Made by a program: the position numbers and the translations under genes
Notes under the pieces: generated by a model
Database searches by the model: none
What the model saw: only the letters and a program-made list of their open reading frames with translations
Told to the model about the DNA's origin: nothing
Part shown: one piece after another, positions 15,736 through 24,931 of the stretch
Layout of the letters: every line of letters starts with the position of its first letter
How positions within the stretch are numbered: position 1 is the first letter of the stretch
From: Caldilineaceae bacterium bin34
GTDB taxonomy: Bacteria > Chloroflexota > Anaerolineae > Caldilineales > Caldilineaceae
Assembly: GCA_002238555.1 (NCBI GenBank)
Contig: MPMO01000011.1
Location: forward strand, 31,393 to 95,392
DNA length: 64,000 bases
Reading direction: 5' to 3'

Positions 15736-17262
15736 CTATTTCTCCATGGCCTTGAGCGCGTTGTAGACGGGCAGGGGCGTCCAGTCGTTGTTGACAATGC
15801 CCCATTGGGCCCGCTCGGTCTTGTCCGCGATGACGCGGAAGTTCAAGTTCCACAGGATGGCGGGCCCGGCCCAACCCCATTCCTTCATCATCTGAAAGGC
15901 CTCGACCGTCCAACGGGCCTGCTCGTCGAAATCGTTGTCGTTGGCATAACCGTACGCCTCGTGGTAGGCGCCGCCGGCAGCCCAGCCGAACTCGGTCGGC
16001 CAGATGGGCAGGTCGACACCGTACTGCAGCGCGATGTCGCGGTAGCCTTCCATCGTGGAGCGGAAACTCCATGAGTGGTGGGGGTTGTCGCAGGCCCCGT
16101 TGAAAGTATTGCCCGACTGGACGATCGCTGCGCATCCATCCTGCCAACGCACACTGGCCGGTACGTTGTAGCCGCTGGGGTGGGCACCGATGGCGTCCAC
16201 ATGCCTGGCCAGCCCGTTGGCCAGCATCTGTTCCAGGTAGGTGAAGTCGTCAACCGCGAGGTTGGGTACGCTACCGGCCGGCGTCAGCGCCCCGCTGATG
16301 ACGTACATGGAGGGGCAGGCTGTACGGATCGCCTGCGCCGACGGAATCAGCAATGTGACATAATCGGCACCATTCAGGGGAAGGTTGCCCCACTCGTAAT
16401 GGAGGTTCTGTTCATTCCAGACCTCGATGGCCTTCACCGCCGTGCCGCAATACCGGGTGGCGATGGCGGACATGAAGCTTGCCAGGGCCTGTGGGTCGGC
16501 CGGGGGGCCGTCCACGTCTGTGTCGTAGCCGGTTTCCCGGGCCCAACCCGGTGTGGTCACCACGCTGAAGAGGAGGTCAACGTCGCTGTAGGTGGCGCGG
16601 CTTACGAGCAAGTCCAGATCCCGCCAGTTGTAGCTGCCCTGTTCCGGTTCGGTGATGCTCCAGCGAATCTGCTGCTTCAACCAGTTAAAACCGAGGTCCC
16701 GCGTCGCCCACATGATGCGATCGACGTCCACGCCGATCATGTGGGCCTGGGTGCCGTACCCGAACTCGATGGGCGGCGGGGCGTCCGGCATGGGGCCGCG
16801 CTCCAATGTTGACGGTTGCGGGATGTCGGCGGAGGCCTGTGGCAGTTCCCTGAAACCGGCCTGTGGCTCCAGGGCCCAGCGTGCGATCCAGGCCGACGTG
16901 CCGTCGAGATCCACCCTGAGCCAATTGCCGCTGCTGTTTTGCGCGGTTACACTGACCTGTGCCTGGCCTGGAAGCCGGTGCACCATGCGGTAAAGGTAAT
17001 CCGGACCTTCAACTGCCTGGACGGCAAACCGCGTCGTGGTGAGCACACTGAATGGGACCGGAGTCGGTGTCGGTTGTTCGGTCGGCTTTTCCGGCGGGGA
17101 GGGGGTGGGTTCATCGGGTTGTGCCAACTCCTGTACCGGTGTTGCCGTAGGCAGCGCGGAGTCACGGCCGTCGCCGCCGCTTCTGCAAGCGGCCAGAAAT
17201 ACTGCCAGTAGCAGGGACATGCACAGGACAACGGGGCGACTGGGCAGGGACGAGGTCTTCAA
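15736..17262 (-). CDS. Lipoprotein with SH3b and glycoside hydrolase-like domain (paralogue B)
   Basis: A 508-residue lipoprotein. TTG 17262 is chosen because CGGAG lies about 7 bases upstream and it places a basic N-terminus before CMSLLLAVFLAAC, the lipobox. A Pro/Thr-rich linker, an SH3b-like domain (FAVQAVEGPDYLYRMVHRLP; WLRVDLDGTSAWIARW) and the same TIM-barrel domain as paralogues A and C follow. EVWNEQNLHYEWGN and WPTEFGWAAGG carry the two candidate catalytic Glu. The protein should be anchored on the outer face of the membrane. It lies 66 bases downstream of paralogue C on the same strand, probably one operon. Substrate unknown, likely a cell-surface or environmental polysaccharide. 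Confidence 0.86.
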   Translation of the reverse strand: MKTSSLPSRPVVLCMSLLLAVFLAACRSGGDGRDSALPTATPVQELAQPDEPTPSPPEKPTEQPTPTPVPFSVLTTTRFAVQAVEGPDYLYRMVHRLPGQAQVSVTAQNSSGNWLRVDLDGTSAWIARWALEPQAGFRELPQASADIPQPSTLERGPMPDAPPPIEFGYGTQAHMIGVDVDRIMWATRDLGFNWLKQQIRWSITEPEQGSYNWRDLDLLVSRATYSDVDLLFSVVTTPGWARETGYDTDVDGPPADPQALASFMSAIATRYCGTAVKAIEVWNEQNLHYEWGNLPLNGADYVTLLIPSAQAIRTACPSMYVISGALTPAGSVPNLAVDDFTYLEQMLANGLARHVDAIGAHPSGYNVPASVRWQDGCAAIVQSGNTFNGACDNPHHSWSFRSTMEGYRDIALQYGVDLPIWPTEFGWAAGGAYHEAYGYANDNDFDEQARWTVEAFQMMKEWGWAGPAILWNLNFRVIADKTERAQWGIVNNDWTPLPVYNALKAMEK

Positions 17263-17328
17263 GGGAATCTCCGGGAGCGACGATGAATTGGTTTCGTGGG
17301 CAGGGTCGGGATCGGCAACTTCCAAGCA

Positions 17329-20300
17329 TCATTTGGACATCGCCTTGAGACTGTTGTAGACCGGCAGCGGGCTCCAGTCGGAGTTCACGATGCCCCATTG
17401 TTCCCGTTCGGTGCCCTGGGCAATGACACGGAAGTTCAGGTTCCACAGGATGGGTGCCGCCACCCAGCCCCAGCCCTTCATCATTTGATAGGCCTGGACG
17501 GTCCAGGCGGCCTGCTCTTCGTAGGAATTGTCCAAGGCAAACAGGTAGGTGTCCCTATATTCCGGATTGCCCGGCGGTGGAGAAACCGCCCAGCCGAACT
17601 CGGTGGGCCAAATCGGGATGGCCGGATTCACCGCCGCCACCGCCGCCCTGTACTCTTCCATGGTGCTCCGGAAACTGAACGAACGATGGGGGGTGTTTCT
17701 GAGGCACCCCGCGTCGAAGTTCGCCATGCCCGTGCCTGTAATGACTGAACAGTAGTCCTGCACGGTGGCTTGGGGCGGAACGTTGAAGCCACTGGGGTGT
17801 GCGCCCACGGCATCCACGTAGTTGAGCATGCCCAATCGGATCATTTCCTTCAGGTATTCAAGGTCGTCAACTGCCAGGACAAAGCCGTCGGGTCTCCGGT
17901 TCGTTCCGGCCGGAGTCAGCGCGCCGCTGACCACCAACATGGATGGGCAGGCAGCGCGGATGGCGGCCGAAGCCTCCTTGAGCAATTGGACGTATTCCGC
18001 CGCATTGATGGGCTTGTTGCCCCATTCGTAGTGCAGGTTCTGTTCGTTCCAGACTTCAATGGCCCGAATTGAGGAATTGCAGTAGCGGTCTGCCAGACTT
18101 CCCAAGAATCGGGCAAAGAATGCGTTGTCTCTCGGTGGGCCGACCACGCTCGCGTCGAACCCGGGTTCGCGGGCCCATCCCGGAGTGGCAAGCACGCTCA
18201 GGAGTACCGAGATGCCTTGTTTTTCAGCTTCCGTACGAATCCAGTCCAGCTCTTGGAAGTTGATATTGCCCGCCTGAGGTTCGAATACTTCCCACCTCAC
18301 TTGCTGCTTGATCCAATTGAAGCCCATCTGTTTAGTGGACAGCATGGAACGGGCGATAAGGTTGTTTCCATACCGGTCCTCTCCTCCCAGCATGTGGGCC
18401 TGGACCCCGTAACCCCAAAGCACCTTGGCAGACGAGGGCGGACTGGCCGCGGGACTGGGTTGGATTGGATCGGGCGAAATGGAAATGACCGGCAGGCGGT
18501 TGAGGAGCTGTCCGCCCTGAATCCACTCGCTGTTGGCAGGAGCATTTACCCACCCGACCGGGCCGGTTTCGTCCTCGATCTGCAGCCAAGTGGCTTCCCT
18601 GTTGCGGCCGATGATTTCGTAGGTCGCACCCTTTGTGAGGTTGTCCTCCACGACATTCGAGGTAGGGCTTGGCAGCCGGTGTGCCTGAATTGTCGATCCC
18701 GGTCCCGGAACCAAAATGGGCTTGTCCAGCGTTTGCGCGGTCGGTTCCGTCAAACTGGCGACGGTTACGGTCCTGGTGTCGGTGCCGGGAAACCGCTGGC
18801 TGTCGATTGCAATGAAGGCTTCCACCTGATAGGTTCCGGTTTCCTCCAACGGGAACGCCTTGCTGGTTTCGTCGATTGGAGCCCAAAGATGGGCCTTGTC
18901 CTCGCCGGCAAGCGAGATGTTGAACTCCACCCGGTACTCGGCAGGGACCGCCACCAATTCGGATGGGGCCGACTTGAACTCGGCCACGGCGTCCCAAACC
19001 GCCGGGTCGAGGTCCAGGTTGTTCGATACGTCCAGGACCACGTTCGAGATGTTGTGCCGGGCCAGGATGCCGAGCTTGGCGCGCAAGGCCGTGGCATCGC
19101 CCAAATACACTTTCTGAGAACCGCCGGTACCACTCCTGGTGGTAAGCGTGTACTGATGCAGGATGGGGTCGTAGCGCGGCTCCTCCGCGAGGGTGCTTCG
19201 GTCCAACTGCATCATCAGGTTGTCGCCGACCGTATCGACCGCCAGCGAGCCTTTCATCAGGCCAATGACGGACGAAAACGGCATCATCGCCAGTTGTGTG
19301 TCGGACACCCCCACGGAGTCGACGTGCAGCGCAATGGTCAGCTTGGACCTTGGAATGCGGCCGGTCGCGTACATCAGCAGCGATTCAAAGGGATAGGAGC
19401 CGGGCCTGAAGTCCTCCGGCTCCAGCGGCGCCGGGACCACGACCTGGTCGGCGAATTCGGCCAGTCCGGCCCAGTCGTAGCCCAGGGTGTCCCATTCGGC
19501 TTCCGAGACCTGCTGAGGGCGTTCCACCTGGACAATCAGCCTGCGGGTGGGATCGTCCGCCTTCAACTCGGCCGCCAGCCCGGCTGCGAACGCGGTGAAG
19601 TTGGGGCCGGCCCCGGGCTGCAGGGAAAGGCCTCCGTAGTTCAGATACACCCCGTGGAAACCGAACTCCCTGACCGCATCGAGAATGGAGATGGACTGGT
19701 TCTGCAGCTGGCCGCCACTGGACAGCATGTTGATGAGAAGGTCGGCCCGTACCGTGCCGTTGGCTTCCGTGTTGCCGATGCCGAGCAGGACCGGCTTGGA
19801 GGATGTATCAACTGGCGCAATTTCGCCTTCCAGGCCGCCGTCTCCCCTTAGCTTGCTGAACGCAACCCCGACCCGATCGACCACTTCATGGGCGGTGCCA
19901 GGTGCCGGCAGCTGGTCGGCGTCCATCAACAGCGTCAGGTCCGGAAGCAGGGAAATGTCATCCTGCACCAGCAACAGGTTGTCGGGCACATGGTCCAACC
20001 GGGATTCGATTTGCAGCGCCGACCGCACGATCGTCGATGGCACCGTCTGCCAACGACCATCCCTCCACGTGACCAGCTTGAGCCGTTCAAAAGCCGTGAT
20101 CTCTTCCGGAATTGGCATCTGAAAGGTGGCGGGTTGGCTGTCACTGCCCCGGAAGTCAATCAGGAACAAACTGCTCATGGCCTTGAGGCCGACCATGCCC
20201 AGCGCGTCCACTCCTGCCTGGAACCGGGCGGCGTCGCCTCGCATGTTTCCCAGATTGTCCATGGGGACACCGGTGAGGGCCACGCTGGTATCGACGGTCA

Positions 20301-20526
20301 TGTCCTCCGGCAGGAAGATTACGGCGATGCCCCTGGTTTCATCGGTGGCAAGGCCTCCCTGCGGGCCGATTTGCGCCCGGTTGTCTCCCAGGTCGGGAAG
20401 TCCCAGTTCCAGCCCCAAGCGAGCCGGAAGGTTGAGCGGCGGGAGGATCAGCACGGTTACTGCCAGCAGGACCAGCACGACGGTGGAGACCGCGCGAAGC
20501 GAACCGTCAAAGAATTCCTTGAACAT
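17329..20526 (-). CDS. Membrane-anchored GH18-like/SH3b/glycoside hydrolase-like protein (paralogue C)
   Basis: A 1065-residue protein. ATG 20526 starts just before a membrane anchor (VSTVVLVLLAVTVLILPP); a GTG at 20655 in the same frame would add 43 residues and neither has a strong ribosome site. Residues about 50-600 include a GH18/YaaH-like barrel (ILDAVREFGFHGVYLNYGGL; FADQVVVPAPLEPEDF). The catalytic DxxDxDxE is not kept there: the expected Asp and Glu are Asn and Gly. An SH3b module (GATYEIIGRNREATWLQIED) and then the shared glycosidase-like domain follow, with EVWNEQNLHYEWGN and WPTEFGWAVS. Paralogue B follows directly. Likely exposed outside the membrane and glycan-active; the GH18-like part may only bind. 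Confidence 0.85.
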   Translation of the reverse strand: MFKEFFDGSLRAVSTVVLVLLAVTVLILPPLNLPARLGLELGLPDLGDNRAQIGPQGGLATDETRGIAVIFLPEDMTVDTSVALTGVPMDNLGNMRGDAARFQAGVDALGMVGLKAMSSLFLIDFRGSDSQPATFQMPIPEEITAFERLKLVTWRDGRWQTVPSTIVRSALQIESRLDHVPDNLLLVQDDISLLPDLTLLMDADQLPAPGTAHEVVDRVGVAFSKLRGDGGLEGEIAPVDTSSKPVLLGIGNTEANGTVRADLLINMLSSGGQLQNQSISILDAVREFGFHGVYLNYGGLSLQPGAGPNFTAFAAGLAAELKADDPTRRLIVQVERPQQVSEAEWDTLGYDWAGLAEFADQVVVPAPLEPEDFRPGSYPFESLLMYATGRIPRSKLTIALHVDSVGVSDTQLAMMPFSSVIGLMKGSLAVDTVGDNLMMQLDRSTLAEEPRYDPILHQYTLTTRSGTGGSQKVYLGDATALRAKLGILARHNISNVVLDVSNNLDLDPAVWDAVAEFKSAPSELVAVPAEYRVEFNISLAGEDKAHLWAPIDETSKAFPLEETGTYQVEAFIAIDSQRFPGTDTRTVTVASLTEPTAQTLDKPILVPGPGSTIQAHRLPSPTSNVVEDNLTKGATYEIIGRNREATWLQIEDETGPVGWVNAPANSEWIQGGQLLNRLPVISISPDPIQPSPAASPPSSAKVLWGYGVQAHMLGGEDRYGNNLIARSMLSTKQMGFNWIKQQVRWEVFEPQAGNINFQELDWIRTEAEKQGISVLLSVLATPGWAREPGFDASVVGPPRDNAFFARFLGSLADRYCNSSIRAIEVWNEQNLHYEWGNKPINAAEYVQLLKEASAAIRAACPSMLVVSGALTPAGTNRRPDGFVLAVDDLEYLKEMIRLGMLNYVDAVGAHPSGFNVPPQATVQDYCSVITGTGMANFDAGCLRNTPHRSFSFRSTMEEYRAAVAAVNPAIPIWPTEFGWAVSPPPGNPEYRDTYLFALDNSYEEQAAWTVQAYQMMKGWGWVAAPILWNLNFRVIAQGTEREQWGIVNSDWSPLPVYNSLKAMSK

Positions 20527-20655
20527 GCGGGAGGGTCCGTGGGGTTGAGGGAGTCGCGGGTGGAGAAAGCCGGCTTGGACGGCGACATGTCGAAACCGCC
20601 GGCTGGTCCCGGGGGCCTTGACGGACCCCTTTGTCTGAACGGGCAGCTCCGTCAC

Positions 20656-21029
20656 GAGAGCGGAACTGTAGCCGGTGGCAACCGATGGTTGGTCTGTGTC
20701 GGGCGTTGAGCGGAGGGTCCATTGGCAATGCAGGACATTATATAGCCGTGATCCGGGGCGAGTCCGGTACCCGCCTCAGTGCATGGTGCACAGCGGGTTG
20801 GAGTTGCCTCGGTCAAATGCACCTCCCGGCATGTTGCCGACAGGCGACAGCTGGTTACATGTTTGCCTGCGCAGTGTACCCAAGTCCCGCGGCGTTCAAT
20901 CCCGGAGCCTGACCGGTCACCGCCATGCAACTTGACTCCCCGGCTTGGGGTTGCATACACTCCCCGCAAGCGCAGCGGCTGAATAGCCTGCGTTGCCCAC
21001 AGTCTGCGCCAGATAGGAGATTCCGATTC
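20656..21029. other. Divergent intergenic region between paralogue C and the SWIM gene
   Basis: About 370 bases. On the minus strand a TATAAT lies at 20737-20742, possibly the -10 of paralogue C, but no good -35 pairs with it. On the plus strand a better promoter candidate for the SWIM gene is listed separately. No RNA gene or repeat recognised. Confidence 0.4.
20932..20961 (+). promoter_or_regulatory. Candidate promoter of the SWIM-domain gene
   Basis: TTGACT at 20932-20937 and TACACT at 20956-20961 with an 18-base spacer, about 70 bases before the ATG of the small SWIM gene. Matches are 5/6 and 4/6 to the sigma-70 consensus. Confidence 0.4.
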
Positions 21030-21284
21030 ATGTACTCCGCCGAAAGTCGCATCATCAAGGCCCGACAGTACTTTGAGGAGCGTGATGAGCGAATTCGCGT
21101 GGAGTCGCTAAGATGCACGTTTGAAGGCGAACACTCCAGTCACGTGATCGAATACGAAAATCACGTGTGGAAGTGCGACTGCGAAGAGTTCCTGAGAACG
21201 TTCGTCTGTGCCCATATCATGGCTATCGAGAAGACCTTGGGGGCCGGTGTCTCTCCGGCCGTGAAGCCGGAAGCCGCTTCCTGA
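21030..21284 (+). CDS. Small SWIM zinc-finger protein
   Basis: An 84-residue protein built around one SWIM zinc finger: W-KCDCEEFLRTFVCAHIMAIEK supplies the C-x-C...C-x-H ligands at about residues 48-63. SWIM fingers bind nucleic acid or protein partners. The N-terminal half is charged (ARQYFEERDERIRVE) and probably helical. ATG 21030 is chosen because AGGAGA lies about 10 bases upstream; the open frame extends to 20925 but without a ribosome site. It precedes ugd by 140 bases. No catalytic domain is attached, so a regulatory or adaptor role is inferred. Confidence 0.78.
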   Translation: MYSAESRIIKARQYFEERDERIRVESLRCTFEGEHSSHVIEYENHVWKCDCEEFLRTFVCAHIMAIEKTLGAGVSPAVKPEAAS

Positions 21285-21424
21285 TCCGCCGCGCGTGCCG
21301 GCGGCCTCCCGGGTCGGATGGGCAAACGCGGATTGTCTCCCAGGGGATCGCGCTGCATCAACGTCCGCGCCCCTGATTCAAAGCCGGCAACGGAACGGTC
21401 CGCCACCGGCTTGGCATTGAGCTG

Positions 21425-22756
21425 ATGGCCCGCATCTCCATTGTCGGAACCGGTTACGTCGGGTTGGTGGCGGCAGCCTGTTTCGCAGACCTTGGCAACC
21501 GGGTGGTTTGCGTCGACATCGACGCAGACAAGATCGCCGCGCTGCGGAGCGGAAGGGTGCCCATATGGGAGCCCGGTTTGCAGGAGCTGGTTGCGCGCAA
21601 CACCGCAGCCGAACGTCTGTTCTTCACCACCGACTATCGAGATGGGCTGGCGGGATCACAGTTCATCTTTCTGTGCGTGGACACGCCGTCGCTGGATGAT
21701 GGCCGTCCCGACATGCGGCGGGTGGAGGCGGCGGTCACCTCCATTGCGGCATCCGTAACGCACCCGGTGGTTTTGGTCAACAAAAGCACGGTTCCCGTGG
21801 GGACCGGCGAATGGGTCGAGGAGCGGTTGGCCTCGGGCAAGCTTGCCGGCAGTCAGGTTTCGGTGGCCAGCTGCCCGGAATTTCTGCGCGAGGGATCGGC
21901 GGTCCAGGACTTCATGCATCCGGACCGCATCGTGATTGGCTGCCCCTTGCCGGACGTGGCCCGCCGGGTGGCCGATCTCCACAAGCCGCTGGCGGCCCCG
22001 TTGGTGTTCACGGACTTGCGAACCGCCGAGCTAATCAAGTTCGCCAGCAATGGCTATCTGGCCACGCGCATCAGCTTTGTCAACCACATTGCCCGGCTGT
22101 GCGAAGCCACCGGGGTGGATGTTCAGGAGGTGGCGCGGGGCATGGCCCTGGACAGTCGCATCGGCGACGGATTCCTGTCCCCTGGTCTTGGGTTTGGCGG
22201 CAGCTGTTTTCCCAAGGACCTGCGGGCACTCAGGTATCTGGGCCACAGCTACGGGATCGACACCGCCCTGCCGGACGCGGTCCTGTCCATCAACCGTGCG
22301 GCCCGCGCATGGGTGCCGGAGCAGGTGCGGGCGCTGTTGGGGGAGCGCGTGCACGGGGCCGAGATTGGCTTGCTCGGCCTGGCCTTCAAGCCGGGTACCG
22401 ACGACCTGCGCGAAGCACCCGCGATGGACATTGCCAGGGAGTTGCAACGTGCGGGCTGCACTGTCAGGGCATACGATCCGGCTGCCCTGCACAAGGCCTC
22501 GGCCCTCCTGCCGGACCTGGTGCCGGCCCGCAACGCGTGGGAACTGGCCGAGGGAGCCGATGTCCTCGTGATTTGCACCGAGTGGAACGAGTTCCGGCAC
22601 CTGGACATGAAGCGCATCGCGTCGATTATGCGCCGCCGCATTCTGCTGGACGGGCGCGGTGTCTGCGATCCGGCGGCCATGCGGAAACTGGGCTTCGTCT
22701 TTCGCGGGATTGGCCGCGGCCAGGCCTGGGAACGGGAGGCCGGACGGCGTGCTTAG
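21425..22756 (+). CDS. ugd: UDP-glucose 6-dehydrogenase family protein
   Basis: A 443-residue nucleotide-sugar dehydrogenase, most likely making UDP-glucuronate from UDP-glucose for surface polysaccharides. The NAD-binding motif is GTGYVGLVAAACFADLG; VDTPS, NKSTVPVGTGE and PEFLREGSAVQDF follow. The catalytic Cys is in GFGGSCFPKDLRAL at about residue 260, and the UDP-binding domain has KPGTDDLREAP. The stop codon overlaps the GTG start of acpS by eight bases, indicating co-translation. GDP-mannose dehydrogenase is a less likely alternative because the LREGSA context fits the UDP-glucose branch. Confidence 0.93.
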   Translation: MARISIVGTGYVGLVAAACFADLGNRVVCVDIDADKIAALRSGRVPIWEPGLQELVARNTAAERLFFTTDYRDGLAGSQFIFLCVDTPSLDDGRPDMRRVEAAVTSIAASVTHPVVLVNKSTVPVGTGEWVEERLASGKLAGSQVSVASCPEFLREGSAVQDFMHPDRIVIGCPLPDVARRVADLHKPLAAPLVFTDLRTAELIKFASNGYLATRISFVNHIARLCEATGVDVQEVARGMALDSRIGDGFLSPGLGFGGSCFPKDLRALRYLGHSYGIDTALPDAVLSINRAARAWVPEQVRALLGERVHGAEIGLLGLAFKPGTDDLREAPAMDIARELQRAGCTVRAYDPAALHKASALLPDLVPARNAWELAEGADVLVICTEWNEFRHLDMKRIASIMRRRILLDGRGVCDPAAMRKLGFVFRGIGRGQAWEREAGRRA

Positions 22757-23123
22757 AACCGGGGTCGACCTGCTCAGCCTGGAACGGTTTGCCAAGGTCC
22801 GCGACCGGTTTGGCGAGCGTTTCCTGAACCGGGTTTTCACTCCCCTGGAACGGGAGCAGTGCGGTCACAGTGTACAATCGCTGGCTGGATGTTTTGCCCT
22901 TAAGGAAGCGGTATCGAAAGTGCTTGGCACGGGGCTGTGGCGGTCCGGAGTGGCGTGGCAGGACATCGAAATCCTGCGCGATCAGGTTACCGGTGAACCG
23001 GGCCTTCGCCTCAGCGACCACGCCCGGGCCGTGGCCGAGGCGCGCGGGGTGGACACATGGTCGATCAGTTTGTCCCATGACGGTCCCTGGGTGCTCGCCT
23101 TCGTCGTGGCCGTCCGGCAATGA
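22749..23123 (+). CDS. acpS: Holo-[acyl-carrier-protein] synthase
   Basis: Phosphopantetheinyl transferase that loads coenzyme A's pantetheine arm onto acyl carrier protein for lipid synthesis; 124 residues, the normal size. The N-terminal TGVDLLSLERF holds the magnesium-binding Asp, and FALKEAVSKVLGTGL is the second signature with Glu and Lys. WSISLSHDGPWVLAFVV is the usual C-terminal strand pair. It starts at GTG 22749 inside the end of ugd (8-base overlap) and its TGA overlaps an ATG of the pyrG frame, so the three are tightly coupled. Confidence 0.93.
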   Translation: MLRTGVDLLSLERFAKVRDRFGERFLNRVFTPLEREQCGHSVQSLAGCFALKEAVSKVLGTGLWRSGVAWQDIEILRDQVTGEPGLRLSDHARAVAEARGVDTWSISLSHDGPWVLAFVVAVRQ

Positions 23124-23173
23124 AGGCTTCGCGCCCTGCCGAACCGCAAAAATCCGCGAGGAAACCTCTCGAC

Positions 23174-24856
23174 ATGACCAAGTACATCTTTGTTACAGGC
23201 GGTGTCGTGTCCGGCATCGGCAAGGGGGTGGTTGCAGCCTCAATCGGGGTGCTGATGCGCAGCCGCGGTTTGAGCGTGGGTGCCCTGAAACTGGATCCCT
23301 ACCTGAACGTCGATCCCGGAACCATGTCGCCGTACCAGCACGGTGAGGTGTTCGTTACCAGTGAAGGTGCGGAGACGGATCTCGATCTGGGTCACTATGA
23401 ACGCTTCATCGGCAGTGGTTTGTCGTCCCTGAGCAATGTGACCAGTGGACAGATTTACGCCGATCTGCTCAGTGACGAGCGGAGCGGCGCCAAGTATCTG
23501 GGCGGCACCATCCAGGTGGTACCGCACGTGACGGATCAGATCAAGGCAGCCATTCGCGATTCGTTTCGCGACGACGATCCGGACGTGGCGTTGATCGAGA
23601 TTGGCGGCACCGTTGGTGACATCGAGGGCCTGCCGTTCCTGGAGGCCATTCGCCAGATGTACAGCGAGATTGGACCGTCGAACTCGCTGTTCGTCCACGT
23701 GACGCTGCTCCCGTACCTGCAGTCCTCCAAGGAACTCAAGACCAAGCCCACGCAGCATAGCGTGCGGACGCTGCGCAGCAACGGCCAGCCGCCCGATGTC
23801 ATTGTGTTGCGCAGCGACCTGCCGATACCGGCCGAATTGATGGACAAGGTGGCGCTGCACTGCGATGTGGCCCGCGGCGCGGTAATCCCCTTGGAAACGG
23901 CATCGACCCACTACAGTGTCCCGCTGGCGCTGGAGGAAGCCGGGCTGGGCCGGTGGATTGCCGATCACTTCCGGCTGCGTCAGTACCGGGCTCCCAGCGG
24001 CGAATTGGAACATCTGCGGACCTACGTGGATGCCAGCACGGGAGACCATCCGCCGGTGACGATCGGCATCGTCGGCAAGTATGTGTCCCTGGAGGATGCC
24101 TACATCAGCGTCAAGGAGGCACTGGATCATTCATGCGCGGACCTGGGCCGCCGGCTTGATCTCAGGTGGATCAACTCCGAACTGCTGGAGGAGGCGGATC
24201 CCGCGATGTACCTGGAGGGCCTGGACGGCATTGTGGTGCCGGGCGGTTTCGGCCCCCGGGGCATCGAGGGCAAGGTGGCCGCGGCCGCCTACGCCCGACG
24301 CAACCAGGTTCCGTATCTGGGACTGTGTCTTGGCATGCAGGTAATGTGTCTGGAACTGGCGCGCGATGCGCTTGACGACCCCCAGGCCAACAGCACCGAA
24401 TTCGACCCGCTGACGGCGCATCCCGTCATCGATCTCATGCCGGATCAGATCTCCGTGGTCGACAAGGGCGGGACCATGCGGCGGGGCAGCTATCCGTGTC
24501 GCCTGGAGGAGGGATCCATTGCCGCCGACGCCTATGCGCGTCTGGGGCTGGGGCCCAACATTACCGAACGGCACCGCCACCGCTACGAGTTCAACAACAA
24601 GTACCGATCGCCGCTCGAGGAGGCGGGCCTGAGGTTGTCGGGCCAGTCGCCGGACGGCCGACTGGTTGAGATTGCGGAACTGGAAGGCCATTCCTTCATG
24701 GTGGGCTGCCAGTTCCATCCGGAATTCCAGAGTCGGCCGACGGAACCGCATCCGTTGTTCCGCCGGTTTGTCGAGGCGGCGGTGGAACATCCGGACGCCA
24801 CCCTCCGGGATGAGGTGGCCCAATTGCTCGACGTTGGCGGTGACGCCGACGACTAG
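23174..24856 (+). CDS. pyrG: CTP synthase
   Basis: Makes CTP from UTP, ATP and glutamine; 560 residues. The amidoligase domain begins at YIFVTGGVVSGIGKG (ATP loop) with LDPYLNVDPGTMSPYQHGE and GGTVGDIEG. The glutamine amidotransferase domain has GLCLGMQ (nucleophile Cys, about residue 394) and CQFHPEFQSRP with the catalytic His and Glu. ATG 23174 has GAGGAAA nine bases upstream and fits the family start. An ATG at 23120 overlapping the acpS stop is in frame and would add 18 residues not found in the family. Confidence 0.97.
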   Translation: MTKYIFVTGGVVSGIGKGVVAASIGVLMRSRGLSVGALKLDPYLNVDPGTMSPYQHGEVFVTSEGAETDLDLGHYERFIGSGLSSLSNVTSGQIYADLLSDERSGAKYLGGTIQVVPHVTDQIKAAIRDSFRDDDPDVALIEIGGTVGDIEGLPFLEAIRQMYSEIGPSNSLFVHVTLLPYLQSSKELKTKPTQHSVRTLRSNGQPPDVIVLRSDLPIPAELMDKVALHCDVARGAVIPLETASTHYSVPLALEEAGLGRWIADHFRLRQYRAPSGELEHLRTYVDASTGDHPPVTIGIVGKYVSLEDAYISVKEALDHSCADLGRRLDLRWINSELLEEADPAMYLEGLDGIVVPGGFGPRGIEGKVAAAAYARRNQVPYLGLCLGMQVMCLELARDALDDPQANSTEFDPLTAHPVIDLMPDQISVVDKGGTMRRGSYPCRLEEGSIAADAYARLGLGPNITERHRHRYEFNNKYRSPLEEAGLRLSGQSPDGRLVEIAELEGHSFMVGCQFHPEFQSRPTEPHPLFRRFVEAAVEHPDATLRDEVAQLLDVGGDADD

Positions 24857-24931
24857 CGTTCCATTGTTTTGCGCAGGGGGCCGTTGTCCGCGCAGCAGGC
24901 ACCCGCGCCCAGACCAGGAAGGTTGACAGGT

